From: Candidatus Persebacteraceae bacterium Df01 | GTDB taxonomy: Bacteria > Pseudomonadota > Gammaproteobacteria > Tethybacterales > Persebacteraceae | Direction of reading: 5' to 3' | NCBI GenBank assembly: GCA_030386295.1 | Contig: JANQAO010000003.1 | Span: 112,114-176,113, forward strand | Length of the DNA stretch: 64,000 nucleotides | Shown here: one piece after another, positions 36,121 through 45,520 of the stretch | Numbering within the stretch: the stretch's first letter is position 1 | Layout of the letters: every line of letters starts with the position of its first letter | Notes under the pieces: generated by a model | Databases searched by the model: none | Seen by the model: the letters and a program-made list of their open reading frames with translations, nothing else | What the model was told of the DNA's origin: nothing | Translations under genes and position numbers: made by a program

Positions 36121-36998
36121 CATTGCGGCGAATAGCCTGTCTGGGGAGAAGCAAACAAGCCTTACCAGCACGCGAACTGTTATCAGTAGTGACAAAATTA
36201 TCAGCACAAGGGATTGAAGTGCTGTTTGAATCGCGCTTAGCGGCGCATTGTGATGCAGATGCAATAAAAAATAGCGGTGTGACGGTTTTGTCAATGAGCG
36301 AAGTGCGTCAAGCCGAAATAGCGGTGGTGTTGGGCGGTGACGGTACTTTTTTGCGAGCTGCGCGGCACTGCGCTCCACTGGGGATTCCGCTTGCTGGCGT
36401 TAATTTGGGACATTTGGGATTTCTGACCGACATTGCTTACGAAGATATGCGGCACGCGCTCTTAGATATTATCGGCGGTGCTCATCAGCTAGAAAAGCGC
36501 TTTATTTTGGCTGCGCAAGTGGAACGCAACGGAAAGGTATTGGAAGAAAGCGGTACCATTGCTATCAATGACATTGTGTTTAGTCGTGGCGAAGCCGGTG
36601 TATTGTTGGGACTGCGGGTTTCTATTAATGGTGCACTGGCGTACGATTTGCGTGCCGACGGGTTAATTGTATCAACACCGTCTGGTTCTACAGCTTATGC
36701 GTTGGCGGCGGGAGGACCTATTGTCGCGCCAAATTTAAAAGCGGTGTTGTTGGTGCCGCTGTGCCCACACGCGTTAACTTATCGACCGCTGGCATTGAAC
36801 GCTGCCGGCATGGATGTGACAGTGGAAATTACTAAATCAAAAACGGCACAATTACATTTGGATGGTGATTTACGGGTGCCGCTGGATAAGGGAGATATTG
36901 TTCGGGTACGACGTTATGCTAAGCCACTACGCCTTTATCACCCGCAGTCGTATGATTATTTTGCGACATTGCGGCAAAAATTGCACTGGGGAAACTAA
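36117..36998 (+). CDS. nadK: NAD kinase
   Basis: 293 residues. The conserved [13 protein letters not shown] near residue 70, [12 protein letters not shown] near 95 and [20 protein letters not shown] near 180 are diagnostic of ATP-NAD kinase (NADP synthesis). Four-base overlap with queH, zero gap to recN; nadK-recN adjacency is common in gammaproteobacteria. Confidence 0.97.
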   Translation: MTLRRIACLGRSKQALPARELLSVVTKLSAQGIEVLFESRLAAHCDADAIKNSGVTVLSMSEVRQAEIAVVLGGDGTFLRAARHCAPLGIPLAGVNLGHLGFLTDIAYEDMRHALLDIIGGAHQLEKRFILAAQVERNGKVLEESGTIAINDIVFSRGEAGVLLGLRVSINGALAYDLRADGLIVSTPSGSTAYALAAGGPIVAPNLKAVLLVPLCPHALTYRPLALNAAGMDVTVEITKSKTAQLHLDGDLRVPLDKGDIVRVRRYAKPLRLYHPQSYDYFATLRQKLHWGN

Positions 36999-38654
36999 GT
37001 GTTGCTTCGCTTGGCGCTGCGGCGCTTTGTTGTGATTGAAGAAGTACAAATTGACTTTGCCACTGGCTTTTGTGTGCTAACCGGAGAAACTGGCGCTGGT
37101 AAATCTCTATTGGTTGACGCTTTAGCGTTATTGGCTGGCGGACGGATGACAGGTAGCAGAATCATGCCGGGAGCCGATGCAGCTGAAGTGGAAGCAGTTT
37201 TTGACGTCGTGGAGTGCCCGACATTAGTTCAATGGCTAGAAGACAACGCCTTGCCTGCCGATGAAGAATTTGTTGTGCGGCGGGTTTTGTCAGCGCAGAA
37301 ATCACGAGCATTTATTAACGGTAGACAAGTGCCACTTACCGTTGCCGCTGATGCGGTATCGCAGTTAGTTGATATTTGTGGACAGCACGCACATTATTCT
37401 CTGCGTAAGGCGGCAGCGCATCGAGAGCTTTTAGATTCGTGCGCGCACGCAGACGACGAAATAGCTTCAGTGCAGCAGGCACATCGGTTGTGGTCATCGG
37501 CGAACGAAACGTTAAGTGCAGCGCAAAAATCAGCGGCGGATATACAACGACAGCAAGCGGTGCTGGAAGAAGAAATTGCGGAATTGGATGCTTTGCATTT
37601 TTCACTTGAACGTTGGGAACTTGAAAGTGCACAGTTAACACGTTTAGAGCATGTCGCCGATTTGGCGGTTGGGTGCGCACAAGCACAACAGGCATTGGAA
37701 GGCGACGATGGTGCCGAGCATGGATTAGTCCAGGCGCAACGAGCATTAGAGTCATTGCGGCGATTGGATGATGCTTTGAGTGAGCCGCTAGAGTGCCTAG
37801 AACAGGCATTAGTTGCCTCTAACGAGGCCGTGCGTGCCTTAAGCGCTTATGCCGACCAGTTGCAGCCTGACCCAGCAGCACAAGAGGCTGCTGATACCTT
37901 TATAGCTGCGGCTCATCGTTTGGCGCGTAAATATCAATTGGCCGCCCCGACACAGCTGGAAGAATTGTTAAACGCCAAAAAGGCGCAAGCAGCGCAAGGA
38001 GCAGCGGCAGATATTGAAGTACTAACGGCAAAAGAGCAACGCACACGTAAAGGACTGCTGGCGGCAAGTCGTCGGCTTAGCGGCAAAAGGAAGCGAGCTG
38101 CAGAAAAATTAGAAGAAAGCGTATCCATTATGTTGCCTCAATTGGCAATGCCGGAAGCGCGATTAACTGTGCAATTAACATCGTTGGATTTTCCTGATGT
38201 ACACGGAGGTGAGCGGGTGGAATTATTAATTAACACACGCAAAAATGCGGTACCGGCGCCGATTGCAGAAGTGGCGTCTGGCGGCGAGTTGTCGCGGTTA
38301 GGGCTGGCTTTGCAGATTGCTGCCGGGCGAGAGCGTCCGCGTCCAATAGCGGTATTTGATGAAGTGGACGGCGGTATTGGTGGTGCCACGGCCGCTGTTG
38401 TTGGCAAAATGTTGCAAACGTTGGGGGAATCTCGACAAGTATTGTGCGTGACACATTTAGCGCAAGTCGCTGCCTGTGCCGCACATCATTGGCGGGTGCG
38501 CACTGTTGATATTCGTGGTATTCGCGGTGTAGAAATACAAAAGTTGTCTACCGGAGAGCGAGAAGAAGAATTAGCTCGCATTGTTGGTGGAGCGGTAATT
38601 ACTGATGAGGCACGCGCTAACGCGGCGGACTTGTTGCGGCAAGCGCAGTATTAA
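36999..38654 (+). CDS. recN: DNA repair ATPase RecN
   Basis: 551 residues. Walker A TGETGAGKSLLVDALALL near residue 30, long coiled-coil centre (about 160-370), ABC signature VASGGELSRLGLALQ near 425 and Walker B PIAVFDEVDGGIGG followed by VTHLAQVAA. SMC-like RecN acts early in double-strand break repair. A GTG start immediately follows the nadK stop. Confidence 0.96.
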   Translation: MLLRLALRRFVVIEEVQIDFATGFCVLTGETGAGKSLLVDALALLAGGRMTGSRIMPGADAAEVEAVFDVVECPTLVQWLEDNALPADEEFVVRRVLSAQKSRAFINGRQVPLTVAADAVSQLVDICGQHAHYSLRKAAAHRELLDSCAHADDEIASVQQAHRLWSSANETLSAAQKSAADIQRQQAVLEEEIAELDALHFSLERWELESAQLTRLEHVADLAVGCAQAQQALEGDDGAEHGLVQAQRALESLRRLDDALSEPLECLEQALVASNEAVRALSAYADQLQPDPAAQEAADTFIAAAHRLARKYQLAAPTQLEELLNAKKAQAAQGAAADIEVLTAKEQRTRKGLLAASRRLSGKRKRAAEKLEESVSIMLPQLAMPEARLTVQLTSLDFPDVHGGERVELLINTRKNAVPAPIAEVASGGELSRLGLALQIAAGRERPRPIAVFDEVDGGIGGATAAVVGKMLQTLGESRQVLCVTHLAQVAACAAHHWRVRTVDIRGIRGVEIQKLSTGEREEELARIVGGAVITDEARANAADLLRQAQY

Positions 38655-38749
38655 TAACTTAATAACAGTTGTTTATTTTTTTATTAATTTAGTATTCATT
38701 AGTTCTTAAATGTATTGCACAAAGTAGTGTTACTTTTTTAAAATTGTGT

Positions 38750-39235
38750 GCCGAGTGGCAGTTCTTTTATTAATCGCTACGGTAGCGATAATCAGCGCAG
38801 CAAAAAGCAAAGTCGGAAAATTCAGAGCCTCATCTACAATGACGAGTGAGGCAAAAATCGTTACCGCTGGCATCAGCAACATTGTTTGACTCACCCGTCA
38901 CACCACCCAGTACTAATCTCTTGTTCCACCAAAAAAAGCCGGCTAATTGCTAATCAGTGCTAGATACCAAAAACCGCTCCACTCTGCCACCAACAAATGT
39001 GCCTACACATCTATGCCGTCTCGTCACAATGTGGGCGGAAAAAACCACAGTGCCACAAAAAATAAATAGTAAGGCAATGACGAGCGCCCAGCAGATTACC
39101 GCCAACCGTCAATTTCTTTGGATAATTGCCCACTCAGCAAATAGTCAACGGCGGCGCTGATAATGGCGCCAACAGCTACGGTTGAGCGCATGGGTGCTAA
39201 AAAAATCGGATCAAAGAGCAGCAACTCCTAAATTT
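38750..39235 (-). pseudogene. drug/metabolite transporter (EamA) remnant
   Basis: Minus-strand fragments read FLAPMRSTVAVGAIISAAVDYLL (about 39140-39215) and SQTMLLMPAVTIFASLVIVD with LLFAALIIATVA (about 38765-38900), pieces of the second EamA half separated by stops and shifts. No complete frame remains. It fills the 610-base gap between convergent recN and ybbP. Confidence 0.5.
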
Positions 39236-39266
39236 TCCCAAGCCATACCAAGTGTCCCTTTGTTAG

Positions 39267-41783
39267 TTAATCGTTGCGCATGAGTGCCAACGGCGATTGT
39301 TTCATTCTGTGAATAACGCTTAGACAACCAGCGATTAAAAACAGAATAATACCAGCGGCAACTACGATAAAAGGATTTCCACCGCTTAGCTGCCATTTGA
39401 GTTCAAAAATAAACTCTACTATCAATTTCGATGCGAGAAGACCAAATATTAATGCTGGTAGTAGTGCTACGCCTGCCATAGCAGCAAATTCGGTAAACCC
39501 TTTTAGCGCCAATGTTTTGGTGGATGCGCCAAGTAACCGTAGCGTTGTTGCTTCGTCGGCGCGCCGTCGTTGTCCGTCCATGAGTGCCGCCACCACGACA
39601 GGTATTCCGCTTACCAGCAAAAATAGCGCTGATAATTGCAACAAAAAAGAAATGCTACGTAGCAGTCTCTTAATCAATTCAAATGCTGTGCCAGTGGACA
39701 GCGGCGTTACATTAGGAAACTGTTTAGCTAGTGCCAACTTAACAAGCGTTTCATCCGCCGGTGGCAAGAAGGCTGCGCCCATCAAGGAATAGGGCGCGTT
39801 ACCAAAAGGGCGCTGATTCATCATGATAACAAAGTTAATATCAAAACTCTGCCAGTCAATATCGCGAAAACTAGTGACAATGCCGCTCCAGCGTCGCCCT
39901 AAAATATTGAGTTCCAGCGTGTCACCTAGTTCCATCCCAAAAGCTTCTCCCGCTTCGGCATCAAATGAGATTTGAGGTGCATCAATGTTCTCATTCCATA
40001 ATTTTCCCGCGCTAACTTGGCTGGCACCAATATAATCACCGCCTATCGTCCATGTGAGACCGCGATCGCCCCGCAAAATCCAGCGTAAATTATCAGGTGC
40101 CTCAATGGTATCTGCTGCTCGTCCGCCGATAGAGACAATGCGTCCGCGTAAAAATGGAATAGTGCGCAACCGTGCTGTTGGACTGATGTCAGTAATAGCT
40201 TCCCGCAATGCTTGTTCTTGTTCTTCACGGATGCCAATAAAGTATAGTGTTGGTGCCTCACGACGTAGGGTATCGTCAATACGGGCTGCAAAATTGCTTT
40301 CAATATTGAGTATGCCAATGAGCAGTGCCATGCCGATGGAAAATGACACAATGCCGGCAGCAGTTTGCCGTCGGTTGCGGGCAATAGCCAGTAATCCCCA
40401 GGAAAACGGTGGTGGACAGCGTCTTGCTAGCGGCTCGCTGGCACCGGCAATGGCGACGGACAATCCGTAAATTATCGCTGCCGCAGCCAAAATGCCAGCA
40501 GCTGCGATTTTTTCGCGCCAGCCAAGTGGAATGGCAAGAATCGTTATCGTCCAAATCGTGCCAATGGTAAGCCAATCCCGTTTTGGTGGAGGCGGCGAAT
40601 TGTCTTCCGTTGCTCCAAAAAGTGATAACGGATTAACCCGAGAAAAACGCAATACGGGTGCGGCAACAAATGCCGCGCCCATCATCAGCGCAACAAAAAA
40701 AGCGCGTGCCATAGCACTCCACGGCCATTCTGGCGTAAATGCTACAGGTAAAGAAGCTGACAGATAAGGCGATGCAGCAAAGAGTAAGCCGCCACCAATG
40801 AGTGTGCCTGCTAATGCGCCGCTAATGACAAATAAAAATACCACACCCAAATACACCCATCTCACGAGTGCTGCCGACCCACCTAACATTTTAATAACGG
40901 CAATGGCGCGTGTGCGAGCACGTAAAAAAGCCGATGCTGCTCCACCTACTCCAATGCCGGCAATGAGCATAGCTGCCAAGGACATCAGTGACAAAAAATC
41001 GCGCATGCGCGCTACAAACCGACGTAAACTTGGCATGGCTTCTTCTGCCCTACGTACTCGCCAGCCAGCCTCGGGAAATGCCTCAGTAAGCCGCGCCTCC
41101 CAGGCTGTTTCATCGTCGCTAGCTTTTAATTTCACCCGTGCAAAGTGATTTTCTAATAACCCAGCTGTGTCGGACAAAGTTTCATCAACGCCTCGAGCTT
41201 TAAGTAGCACTAGTGGCGAGGCCATCCACACTCGTGAATCAGGGTCGGGTTCTTGCTCCACGATGCCGACAATGCGTAAGGTAAGCCCCACGGCCTCAAA
41301 AATATCACCATGCCGCAAGTGCAATAGTTTTAGTAATTCTTGAGCAACTAAAGCCGGAAACGCACCTTCAGCATCTATATAGTCGGCGGACAGCAAAGGA
41401 TTGTTATCTTCTTGCAACACCAAATCGCCATACAGAGGATAAGCATCATCAACCGTTTTAATGCGTACCATTTGTGTTTTGTCACCAGCAATCGCTAGCG
41501 CACTGGCGACTCGCATTTGAGACATGTTGGCACTGTTGTCATTGAGCCAACGTAATTCATCAGCATTGAAAGCGCGCTGCGACAAGCGTACAGACATATC
41601 GCCACCAAGTAACGTTTTGGAGGAGGCATTAAATGATTTTTCAAAGGTGTCGCTGATGGCAAGCACCAACGCAAGAGCGGCAGCGGCTAGTGCGGTGGTG
41701 AGCGCAGCAAGTACGAAAAGTCGCTTTTCGCCACGTAACTCACAACGAAAAATAAAACGTTCAGCTGACGTTAAGATTGCCAT
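39267..41783 (-). CDS. ybbP: ABC transporter permease, YbbP/FtsX family
   Basis: About 838 residues with the FtsX-type layout: N-terminal membrane helix (VLAALTTALAAAALALVLAIS), large periplasmic domain, three helices around 260-400, four further helices and a second periplasmic region, and three C-terminal helices ending near NPFIVVAAGIILFLIAG. Works with YbbA next door; proposed to move or extract a lipid-linked or hydrophobic substrate, in complex with TesA in enterobacteria. I take ATG 41783, which overlaps the end of ybbA by 23 bases. Confidence 0.93.
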   Translation of the reverse strand: MAILTSAERFIFRCELRGEKRLFVLAALTTALAAAALALVLAISDTFEKSFNASSKTLLGGDMSVRLSQRAFNADELRWLNDNSANMSQMRVASALAIAGDKTQMVRIKTVDDAYPLYGDLVLQEDNNPLLSADYIDAEGAFPALVAQELLKLLHLRHGDIFEAVGLTLRIVGIVEQEPDPDSRVWMASPLVLLKARGVDETLSDTAGLLENHFARVKLKASDDETAWEARLTEAFPEAGWRVRRAEEAMPSLRRFVARMRDFLSLMSLAAMLIAGIGVGGAASAFLRARTRAIAVIKMLGGSAALVRWVYLGVVFLFVISGALAGTLIGGGLLFAASPYLSASLPVAFTPEWPWSAMARAFFVALMMGAAFVAAPVLRFSRVNPLSLFGATEDNSPPPPKRDWLTIGTIWTITILAIPLGWREKIAAAGILAAAAIIYGLSVAIAGASEPLARRCPPPFSWGLLAIARNRRQTAAGIVSFSIGMALLIGILNIESNFAARIDDTLRREAPTLYFIGIREEQEQALREAITDISPTARLRTIPFLRGRIVSIGGRAADTIEAPDNLRWILRGDRGLTWTIGGDYIGASQVSAGKLWNENIDAPQISFDAEAGEAFGMELGDTLELNILGRRWSGIVTSFRDIDWQSFDINFVIMMNQRPFGNAPYSLMGAAFLPPADETLVKLALAKQFPNVTPLSTGTAFELIKRLLRSISFLLQLSALFLLVSGIPVVVAALMDGQRRRADEATTLRLLGASTKTLALKGFTEFAAMAGVALLPALIFGLLASKLIVEFIFELKWQLSGGNPFIVVAAGIILFLIAGCLSVIHRMKQSPLALMRND

Positions 41784-42444
41784 TTTTAAGTGTATGAATA
41801 GTATCAAATTGTTTCAGTATTTCGTTGTTATGTGTGACAAAAACTAGTGTAGTGCTGTATTCTCTTACTAATCCTAGTAGCGTATCTAAAACAAATTTTC
41901 CAGTATCATAATCCAAATTTCCAGTAGGCTCATCGGCAAGCAACAGGGGCGGGTGTAATGCAAAAGCACGGGCAATTGCGACTCGCTGTCGTTCCCCACC
42001 AGATAATTGCGAAGGGAAATGCGTCAGTCGAGGAGATAAACCTACTGCTGCCAGTGATTCTTTAGCACGAGCGGCCGGTTTGGTTATACCTGCCAATTCC
42101 AGCGGCAAAATAACGTTTTCTAATGCAGTCATCGTTTCCAGTAAATGAAAATGTTGAAAGACTATTCCTATTTGAGTGCGGCGTAAATCAGCAAGGGTAT
42201 TTTCGTCCAATGTTGAAACATCACGCCCGAGCGTATTTGCCTTGCCTTGAGTAGGACGCAATAGTCCGGCGATAATCGCTAACAGGCTGGTTTTTCCAGC
42301 GCCGGAAGGGCCGGTCATGGCGACGGTTTCGCCATTGGCAACAGTTAAATTTAAGTTTTTTAACACTGGCACTGTGCCATTTGAAAAAGATAAGGCGACA
42401 TCGGACAGGCAAACGGCGTTTGATGGGATAGAATCGTTACTCAT
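41761..42444 (-). CDS. ybbA: ABC transporter ATP-binding protein YbbA
   Basis: 227 residues: Walker A GPSGAGKTSLLAI, Q-loop GIVFQHFHLL, signature LSGGERQRVAIARA, Walker B LLLADEPTGNLD and H-loop VFVTHN, the LolD/MacB-like subgroup. Partner of YbbP. Its ATG overlaps the tesA ATG on the other strand (sequence CATG), so each gene's promoter must lie inside the other's coding sequence. Confidence 0.96.
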   Translation of the reverse strand: MSNDSIPSNAVCLSDVALSFSNGTVPVLKNLNLTVANGETVAMTGPSGAGKTSLLAIIAGLLRPTQGKANTLGRDVSTLDENTLADLRRTQIGIVFQHFHLLETMTALENVILPLELAGITKPAARAKESLAAVGLSPRLTHFPSQLSGGERQRVAIARAFALHPPLLLADEPTGNLDYDTGKFVLDTLLGLVREYSTTLVFVTHNNEILKQFDTIHTLKNGNLNVS

Positions 42445-43069
42445 GAAAGCGATTCTAATAGCAATTGTTGCCGTCGTTACCCTTTTCGCGCCAGTGCGTG
42501 CTGATTCTCCGGTGATTATTACCGCTTTTGGCGACAGTTTGGCCGCTGGTTATGGATTGAAAAAAAACGAAGGTTTTGTGCCGGTGCTGCAAGCACATTT
42601 GCGAGAGCAAGGATTGCCAGTGAAAGTTATTAACGCTGCTATTGCCGGCGACACAACGTCGGATGCCTTGGCACGAGTAGACTGGATGTTGGAGGACAAG
42701 CCCGATATTGTTATTGTAGAATTCGGCGCTAACGACATGTTTCGAGGTATTCCCATTGCATTAACACAAAAAAATTTCGATGCCATTATTCGCCGTATTC
42801 AACAAACAGGAGCTCATGTGTTACTGGCAGGGATGTTTGCTCCAAACAATTACGGAGAAAAATATAAAAGTAATTTCAAAGATTTATATAAAAAATTGAG
42901 TGTTAAATATGATGTTCCGCTGTATCCGTTTTTCTTATTTGGCGTGGCATTACAGCAAGCTCTTAATTTGCCGGATGGCATTCACCCCAATGCCGATGGA
43001 GTGAAAATTATCGTCAACAATATTGCGCCACAAGTTGCCGGCATGGTGCGTAACTTGAGGCAGGAATAA
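42443..43069 (+). CDS. tesA: SGNH-family thioesterase/lysophospholipase TesA
   Basis: About 208 residues with a signal peptide (hydrophobic to residue 19, cleavage near RAD). SGNH blocks: GDSLAAGYGL at residue 30, NAAIAGDTTSDA, GANDMFR and the catalytic DGIHPN. It hydrolyses acyl-thioesters and esters in the periplasm. Divergent to ybbA-ybbP as in many gammaproteobacteria. First gene of a long plus-strand run to pncC. Confidence 0.94.
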   Translation: MKAILIAIVAVVTLFAPVRADSPVIITAFGDSLAAGYGLKKNEGFVPVLQAHLREQGLPVKVINAAIAGDTTSDALARVDWMLEDKPDIVIVEFGANDMFRGIPIALTQKNFDAIIRRIQQTGAHVLLAGMFAPNNYGEKYKSNFKDLYKKLSVKYDVPLYPFFLFGVALQQALNLPDGIHPNADGVKIIVNNIAPQVAGMVRNLRQE

Positions 43070-43072
43070 AAC

Positions 43073-43549
43073 GTGTCCACTTTGCGTCTGTCTTTTTTTG
43101 CCGGTGCGGTATTGTGCTTTGCTTCGTTAGCAATTGCCTATTTTTACATGGAGCGGCATTTGTTGTTAGAACCATGTCCGCTGTGTATTTTAGATCGCAT
43201 CGTAGTTTTCGTAATGGGATGCGCCTTTTTGCTGTCTGCTTTTTCTGGCACATACAGACGCAAGGTTTTGTGGAGTGTGAATTTGTTGGCTTTGGCGCTG
43301 GGGTTTGTTTTTGCTGGACGTCATGTCTGGCAACAATATCAACCAGTAAGCGAATCAGCAAATTGTCTATCAGATGGTGCTGTTGCCGCTAATTTTACGG
43401 AAGTTATTCGCCGCGCTTTTGGTGCTGAAGGTGATTGTGGCGCTATTTATTGGGAGTTCCTAGGTCTGAGTATCCCTGAGTTAGTGCTTATTTTGTTTGG
43501 TGTTTTTTCCGTATTGTTGGCAGCACAACTAGTATGGTTGCGTAAATGA
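43073..43549 (+). CDS. dsbB: disulfide bond formation protein DsbB
   Basis: 158 residues, four membrane helices. First periplasmic loop has the quinone-coupled pair EPCPLCILDR (CPLC); the second loop has cysteines in SANCLSD and EGDCGAIYW for exchange with DsbA. GTG start with AGGA upstream, three bases after tesA. Overlaps ribBX by four bases. Confidence 0.93.
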   Translation: MSTLRLSFFAGAVLCFASLAIAYFYMERHLLLEPCPLCILDRIVVFVMGCAFLLSAFSGTYRRKVLWSVNLLALALGFVFAGRHVWQQYQPVSESANCLSDGAVAANFTEVIRRAFGAEGDCGAIYWEFLGLSIPELVLILFGVFSVLLAAQLVWLRK

Positions 43550-44637
43550 TAGCCAAAATAAAAGACATTGTCGCCGAACTTGCAGCCGGTCGCATGATTG
43601 TACTGGTGGATGATGAAGACCGTGAAAATGAAGGTGATTTGTTGCTGCCTGCTTGTTTTGCTACGCCGGAAGCGGTTAATTTCATGGCCATTCATGCTCG
43701 TGGATTAATTTGTCTTACTCTTACGGACACGCAATGCGAACGCTTACGTTTGCCGATGATGTCGTCGCACAATGGTGCGTCTTTTGGCACCAATTTTACC
43801 GTTTCCATTGAAGCAGCGCAGGGAGTCACTACCGGTATATCGGCGCAGGACCGTGCTCGCACCATTTTAGCTGCCGCTAACCCAGATGCTGCCGCTAATG
43901 ACATTGTCATGCCCGGACATGTGTTTCCAGTACGCGCAAATCCGGGCGGGGTATTGGTGCGTGCTGGTCATACTGAAGCGGGTTGTGATCTTGCACGCAT
44001 GGCAGGGCTGTTTCCTGCTACGGTAATTTGTGAAATCATGAATAAAGATGGCAGTATGGCGCGGCTAGACAATTTAATTACTTTTGCCCGCACACACAAA
44101 ATTAAAATTGGTTCTATTCAATCTATTATTGAACATCGACTTAAGAATGAAGTGTTGGTAAAACGCGAACAGGCGCTGTCAGTGGAAACTGCTGCGGGAA
44201 GTTTTGAATTACTATCTTTTCGTGACACTGTATCCGGTCAGCTGCATCTAGCTTTTTGCCGAGGTAGCATTGTGCCAGATGAGCCGCTGTTGGTGAGAGT
44301 TCTGGTAGAACCTACGTTTTTAGACGGCGTGTTGTCTACATTACCATCCCGGTCGTGGAGCGTGATGGAAACTTTGCGGCGCATTGACAAGGAAGGGAAG
44401 GGCGCATTGGTAGTACTTAACGCTACTGATTCGGGTAATGACAAAATCGTTCAGCAATTGACTGATTTTTCTGCGCAGCCACCTATTGGTATTGCTGGGC
44501 GGTTGCGTACTTACGGCATTGGCGCACAAATTTTGCGTAACATCGGCGCAGGTCAGATTCGCTTACTTTCCGGAAAAATGACGCTGCCCAACATGGCTGG
44601 TTTTGGGCTGGAAATTATGGAGATTATTGAACGATGA
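43546..44637 (+). CDS. ribB: 3,4-DHBP synthase with degenerate cyclohydrolase II domain (RibBX)
   Basis: 363 residues. The N-terminal 200 form an intact RibB: DDEDRENEGDLL, ARGLICLTLT, FPVRANPGGVLVRAGHTEAGCDLARMAG in sections, which makes 3,4-dihydroxy-2-butanone 4-phosphate. The C-terminal part aligns with GTP cyclohydrolase II in its end (GIGAQILRNIGAGQIRLLS) but lacks the zinc cysteines of the usual GSLRCDCG segment, so it is probably not a cyclohydrolase. Such RibBX proteins are common; a separate ribA must supply that step. Confidence 0.92.
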   Translation: MIAKIKDIVAELAAGRMIVLVDDEDRENEGDLLLPACFATPEAVNFMAIHARGLICLTLTDTQCERLRLPMMSSHNGASFGTNFTVSIEAAQGVTTGISAQDRARTILAAANPDAAANDIVMPGHVFPVRANPGGVLVRAGHTEAGCDLARMAGLFPATVICEIMNKDGSMARLDNLITFARTHKIKIGSIQSIIEHRLKNEVLVKREQALSVETAAGSFELLSFRDTVSGQLHLAFCRGSIVPDEPLLVRVLVEPTFLDGVLSTLPSRSWSVMETLRRIDKEGKGALVVLNATDSGNDKIVQQLTDFSAQPPIGIAGRLRTYGIGAQILRNIGAGQIRLLSGKMTLPNMAGFGLEIMEIIER

Positions 44638-45038
44638 ACATTGCTATTGTGCTAGCAGATTTTTATTCTGATATTTCACAACAACTACTAGATAGCTGTG
44701 AAAAAGCGTTACGGGGTGTTGGTAATGTGCAAACTTGCATTGAGCGAGTTCCCGGAGCTTTGGAAATTCCGTTTGCACTTAAAACATTAGCCAACAAAAA
44801 TTCGCCAACTGCATTGGTAGCGCTAGGGTGCGTGATTCGCGGTGAAACGTATCATTTTGAAACAGTCGCTGATATATGTGCGCAGGGGATATTGCAGGTG
44901 CAAATGGAAACAGGAGTGCCGGTAGGTAACGGAGTATTGACAGTGGAAAACATGACGCAGGCACAGGCGCGTACTGGTAAAGGGGCAGATGCGGCGTTGG
45001 CAGCAGTTCGGTTGGCAATGCTGGCAGGACGACCATGA
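44634..45038 (+). CDS. ribH: 6,7-dimethyl-8-ribityllumazine synthase
   Basis: 134 residues, shorter than the usual 155 because the N-terminal strand is reduced. Conserved VPGALEIPFALK, ALGCVIRGETYHFETVAD and GVPVGNGVLTVEN are present. Catalyses the penultimate riboflavin step. Four-base overlaps both sides. Confidence 0.95.
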   Translation: MNIAIVLADFYSDISQQLLDSCEKALRGVGNVQTCIERVPGALEIPFALKTLANKNSPTALVALGCVIRGETYHFETVADICAQGILQVQMETGVPVGNGVLTVENMTQAQARTGKGADAALAAVRLAMLAGRP

Positions 45039-45520
45039 CCGCTCGCCGTTTGGCGCGGTTGGCAGTGGTAAGGGTGTTGTACGCAGCACTGTTACAAAAT
45101 ATCAGTGCGGAAGAAGCGTTATTAATGACCAGTCAGTCCAATTTTGAAAAGCCAGAGACACTGGAGGACAAGCTTACACTGGCGTTGTTGCAAGCAGCGG
45201 ATGAGCATAGTGCGCGCATTGAAACGTTAACAGTGGAGGCATTGTCCCGCCCACTCACGCAATTAAGTGACATAGAACAGGTGATTATCCGCGCTGCAAC
45301 GGCGGAATTGCTTGTTTTTCCGCTTACTTCTCATCGCGTTGTTATTGATGAGGCAATAGAAATTGCCAAACAATTTGGCGCTGAAGGCGGTTATAAAATT
45401 GTTAATGGTACGCTTAACGCTATTGCTATTAAACTCAGAAATAACCATGCCGGAAAAGTAAGTGATGGCACTGTGGAAAACAAAGAAAGCAATGACATAT
45501 TAGAAGACGACAATGCATGA
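45035..45520 (+). CDS. nusB: transcription antitermination factor NusB
   Basis: 161 residues, all-helical. ARRLARLAVVRVLYAALLQ at the N-terminus and the late VVIDEAIEIAKQFGAEGGYKIVNGTL are typical (in sections). NusB with NusE promotes rRNA antitermination. Overlaps ribH and thiL. Confidence 0.94.
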   Translation: MTARRLARLAVVRVLYAALLQNISAEEALLMTSQSNFEKPETLEDKLTLALLQAADEHSARIETLTVEALSRPLTQLSDIEQVIIRAATAELLVFPLTSHRVVIDEAIEIAKQFGAEGGYKIVNGTLNAIAIKLRNNHAGKVSDGTVENKESNDILEDDNA

